Assembly (NCBI RefSeq): GCF_010015445.1
Contig: NC_053115.1
Span: 7,957,576-8,021,575 of the forward strand
DNA: 64,000 nt
Reading direction: 5' to 3'
DNA from: Perca fluviatilis
Lineage: Eukaryota; Chordata; Actinopteri; Perciformes; Percidae
Shown: piece by piece, positions 61,657-64,000 of the stretch
Position numbering within the stretch: position 1 is the first letter of the stretch
Layout: each line of letters opens with the position of its first letter
The notes under the pieces: model-generated
The model's input: the letters and a program-made list of their open reading frames with translations, nothing else
What the model was told of the DNA's origin: nothing
Database searches by the model: none
Program-made: the position numbers and the translations under genes

Positions 61657-61862
61657 TTAAAGCTGCACTCTTAAATATTTCATATTAACAAACAGACAGT
61701 TAGTGACTAGCTGGTGAACATAGTGGAGCATTTAGCAGCTAAAGAGCCTGATACAATATTTTCCTCAGGCGTTGATGAAGACTAAAACAGAGCTAAATTA
61801 AGAATGGCCAGAAACTCTGTGTCTGCTGAATGTGTAAATTAACAACTGTTTGCTAACACAGT
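61657..61862. mobile_element. Partial copy of TTAA-type element
   Basis: TTAAAGCTGCACTCTTAAAT at the start, then GTGACTAGCTGGTGAACATA and GTGGAGCATTTAGCAGCTAA, match the element at 985-1807. Here the GAACATAGTGGAGCATTT junction is unbroken and serves as the empty site for the insertion at 1279-1645. The right end is uncertain. Confidence 0.55.
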
Positions 61863-64000
61863 CACTAATTCTATTTTAAATGAGCTAGTTTAATCAATAA
61901 TGCAGCATGAACAATGTAGATTCTAATTATTCATGCATGTCTGTTTTTCCTTTATATAGTTATGGGATTTTTTTTTCTTCAACATTTTTGCAGCATCCAT
62001 TTCATTGAGGTATGTCTACACAAACACTGTTCCTCTAACTCTACTTCAGTGGGCTTCACACTCAATGTAAAATGTTTCCTGTTCGGACCTAAAGTAGTAT
62101 GCACTGATTCCTGTTTTGACTTTTGCACCGCGCCTTATGGCTCAAGGCTGCTGGTTTGAGAAGTAATTATCTTCCAAATGACAACATCAGCACCCGGCTC
62201 ACAACAATTTGTCCCTATAGTCCACGTAGCTGTGCTCTTTAGATGAGCGTCTCTTGAGAAAACCAACCTTTTGTGTGCTAGTTGACAATAATGAGACCAA
62301 TTACTTTCATCAATTGCTTGGCTGATTGATTAGTAGAATGACCTTTGCAGCTTCAGATGGCAGAAATCTGACTGAACAATTACTTCAACATCACTTTGAC
62401 GGCATGTTTCCATCTCAGAGTCTCCCTCCTTAGATTAGATAAGTGAGAAAGTGACCATCTGGTGGAAAGGCAAAGATCAATATTTAAACAGCAAGTACAT
62501 GCCCCAATAAAGAGTTAAAAAAAAAAGAAGCAGCGTGGCAATTAGATAGGAGTCGGTCTATCTGACCTCCTGATCTCCTCCTAGAGAAAATACGGATGGG
62601 TTTTGTCCCGGGTCTCGGAGCCTGGAGACTAATGGCTGGCCCTGACCTATCGCTTGCCCCAGGGGTCTTCGGAGTAGAGACAGGATTAGAGAGAAATGGA
62701 TGAGAGCAACGGATACTGAAGGAGATCTGTCTTAAGTCTAATCATTGGCTTTAGAAGTCATGATCTGGGCTGCAGAGAGAAGATAAGAGGAACGTTTCTT
62801 GTTGTGATTACACCTTTTATCACGATTGAACAGCCAATAAGTTGTCAGCCGCTCAGTGCTGTTTTTACTCAGTTAAAGCAAACACGCAAATTCATTGATT
62901 TACATAAATGTAGTGAGAGTGTAGTTTCAGCAAACCTGGATGAAACACCTCATTATTAAGACGCAGTGATACACATTTTATCACACAGTGTTGCCTTTTC
63001 CTCTGGCCTCCAGTTCCTTAAATTAGTCTGTCAGGCATAACAGATATTTCTGTTTCTCTCTAAGTGTATATTTGTAATGCTAATTAGGCCAATTGTAGGA
63101 AATCACATCAAGATGCTGAACACAGCAGCTAAACAATCACCAGGGATGGATGCGGACACTTTTATGCAAATAACACAAGAAGAGGAAAAAGACGGAGAGA
63201 AGAATAAAAAGAGCTGGAGAGAATAAAGGGCTGCGGGTGTGCTCAGTGAGTGGGTGATGGAGAGTGAGAGGGTGAGGGTGAGAGAGAAAATAAGAGAACG
63301 TAAGAGGAAGGGGGGAGAAAAAATAAAAGTTGATTACCTTGAGTTAGTCTTTGGTTTCTCTGAGGATGGGAGAAAGCCTGTTTTTAGTTTTGTAGTATTT
63401 ATTAAGGCCAGTCTCCAGGGTAATCAAGACCAGCTAAAAATAACCAGCTGAAAGGGTGATGCAGTCATAAACACTGGACACCGACTAGGCTGCCTTATGT
63501 ACTGTAACCGGACTCATTTACTCACCCGGTCATAACATCTCTGCACCGTGTCGGTTTATAAGATGAAAGTGTACCATTATCTTAAACCTGAAGTTTCTTC
63601 TCTACATTTTGCAATGGTTGCAGAAGGGGAAATGTTATTCACACTGAAAAAAAAAAACTTACTTGAGAATAATAGGTTTTTATTACAGTCATTACATGGT
63701 TGAGTGAAAGTCCCCTGTGTCCTTTGATCCTTGCCCCTAGTTTGCTCACATTCCCCTCTTTGTCACTGTGGCCCAGCTGAGGTCCTACCACTTGCTTTGG
63801 ACTATGTGAAATTATTATATTGCACTGGGAGATAACAGACAGTGTATAGCCTTGAGGCAGTTTCTTCGCTTCACCTCCTTAAAAAAGATATTGCTGTGAT
63901 AAAGCGCAGCTCCTTCTCTGCTCACGCTAAATCGAAGGGGAAGCCTTGAAGGCATGGTCTGGTGAGTGGGAGCCAGATGAAAGAAATAAAACAAAGAATT
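61863..64000. other. Unique non-coding sequence
   Basis: No gene is recognised. 62160-62420 and 62530-62830 have the low-repeat, homeodomain-word-rich look of conserved non-coding elements. 63180-63330 is purine-rich (GAGAGTGAGAGGGTGAGGGT) and its 70-codon Arg/Glu/Lys frame is not credible. Confidence 0.45.

Overview
This window reads as non-coding DNA, intronic or intergenic, from a ray-finned fish, most likely a percomorph. That is inferred from repeat content: very dense (CA)n/(GT)n arrays, many small hAT-like, TTAA-flanked and Harbinger-like non-autonomous DNA transposons, tRNA-derived SINEs, and L2-type and Rex/RTE-type LINE tails, several of which I recognise as common teleost interspersed repeats. 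No host protein-coding gene, rRNA or functional tRNA can be supported. The long open frames are translated microsatellites, parts of repeats, or chance frames. The only recognisable protein remnants are a 69-codon BED zinc finger of a hAT transposase (25558-25767, minus) and the decayed C-terminal end of a LINE ORF2 (about 49410-49640, plus).

Layout. 1-5 kb: a TTAA-flanked element with a second element inside it, then a minus-strand SINE. 5-12 kb: a large fold-back element, a two-level nest, a SINE with its 12-bp target duplication, and a hAT-like element with a perfect 8-bp duplication. 12-25 kb: mainly unique sequence with many dinucleotide arrays, one SINE-sized CA-bearing repeat and a fold-back element at 21.1 kb. 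25-31 kb: a hAT relic with the BED finger, then a three-level nest at 30.0-31.3 kb. 31-42 kb: unique sequence, a TTAA element inside another TTAA element (36.6-37.5 kb), and an 8-bp-duplicating element inside a TAA-flanked one (40-41 kb). 42-50 kb: a 1.7-kb hAT element, a solo LTR with a 5-bp target duplication, a 721-bp TTAA element with a perfect 22-bp palindrome, and another nest at 48 kb. 50-64 kb: an inverted-repeat element at 52.5 kb, a three-level nest at 54.6-56.0 kb, a further nest at 59.5-60.4 kb, then mostly unique sequence that includes possible conserved non-coding elements.

There are no genes to combine into a pathway. The biology here is the order in which elements arrived: at least eight insertions lie inside older elements, and several keep intact target-site duplications, so empty sites and relative ages can be read directly. 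A few splice-site-bounded short segments (22154-22177, 52123-52144, 18567-18647) are possible small exons of a host gene spanning the window. They are speculative and are listed as findings only. Copy and family assignments come from reading and comparing sequence by eye. No database search was run, and edges without a stated target duplication are approximate.
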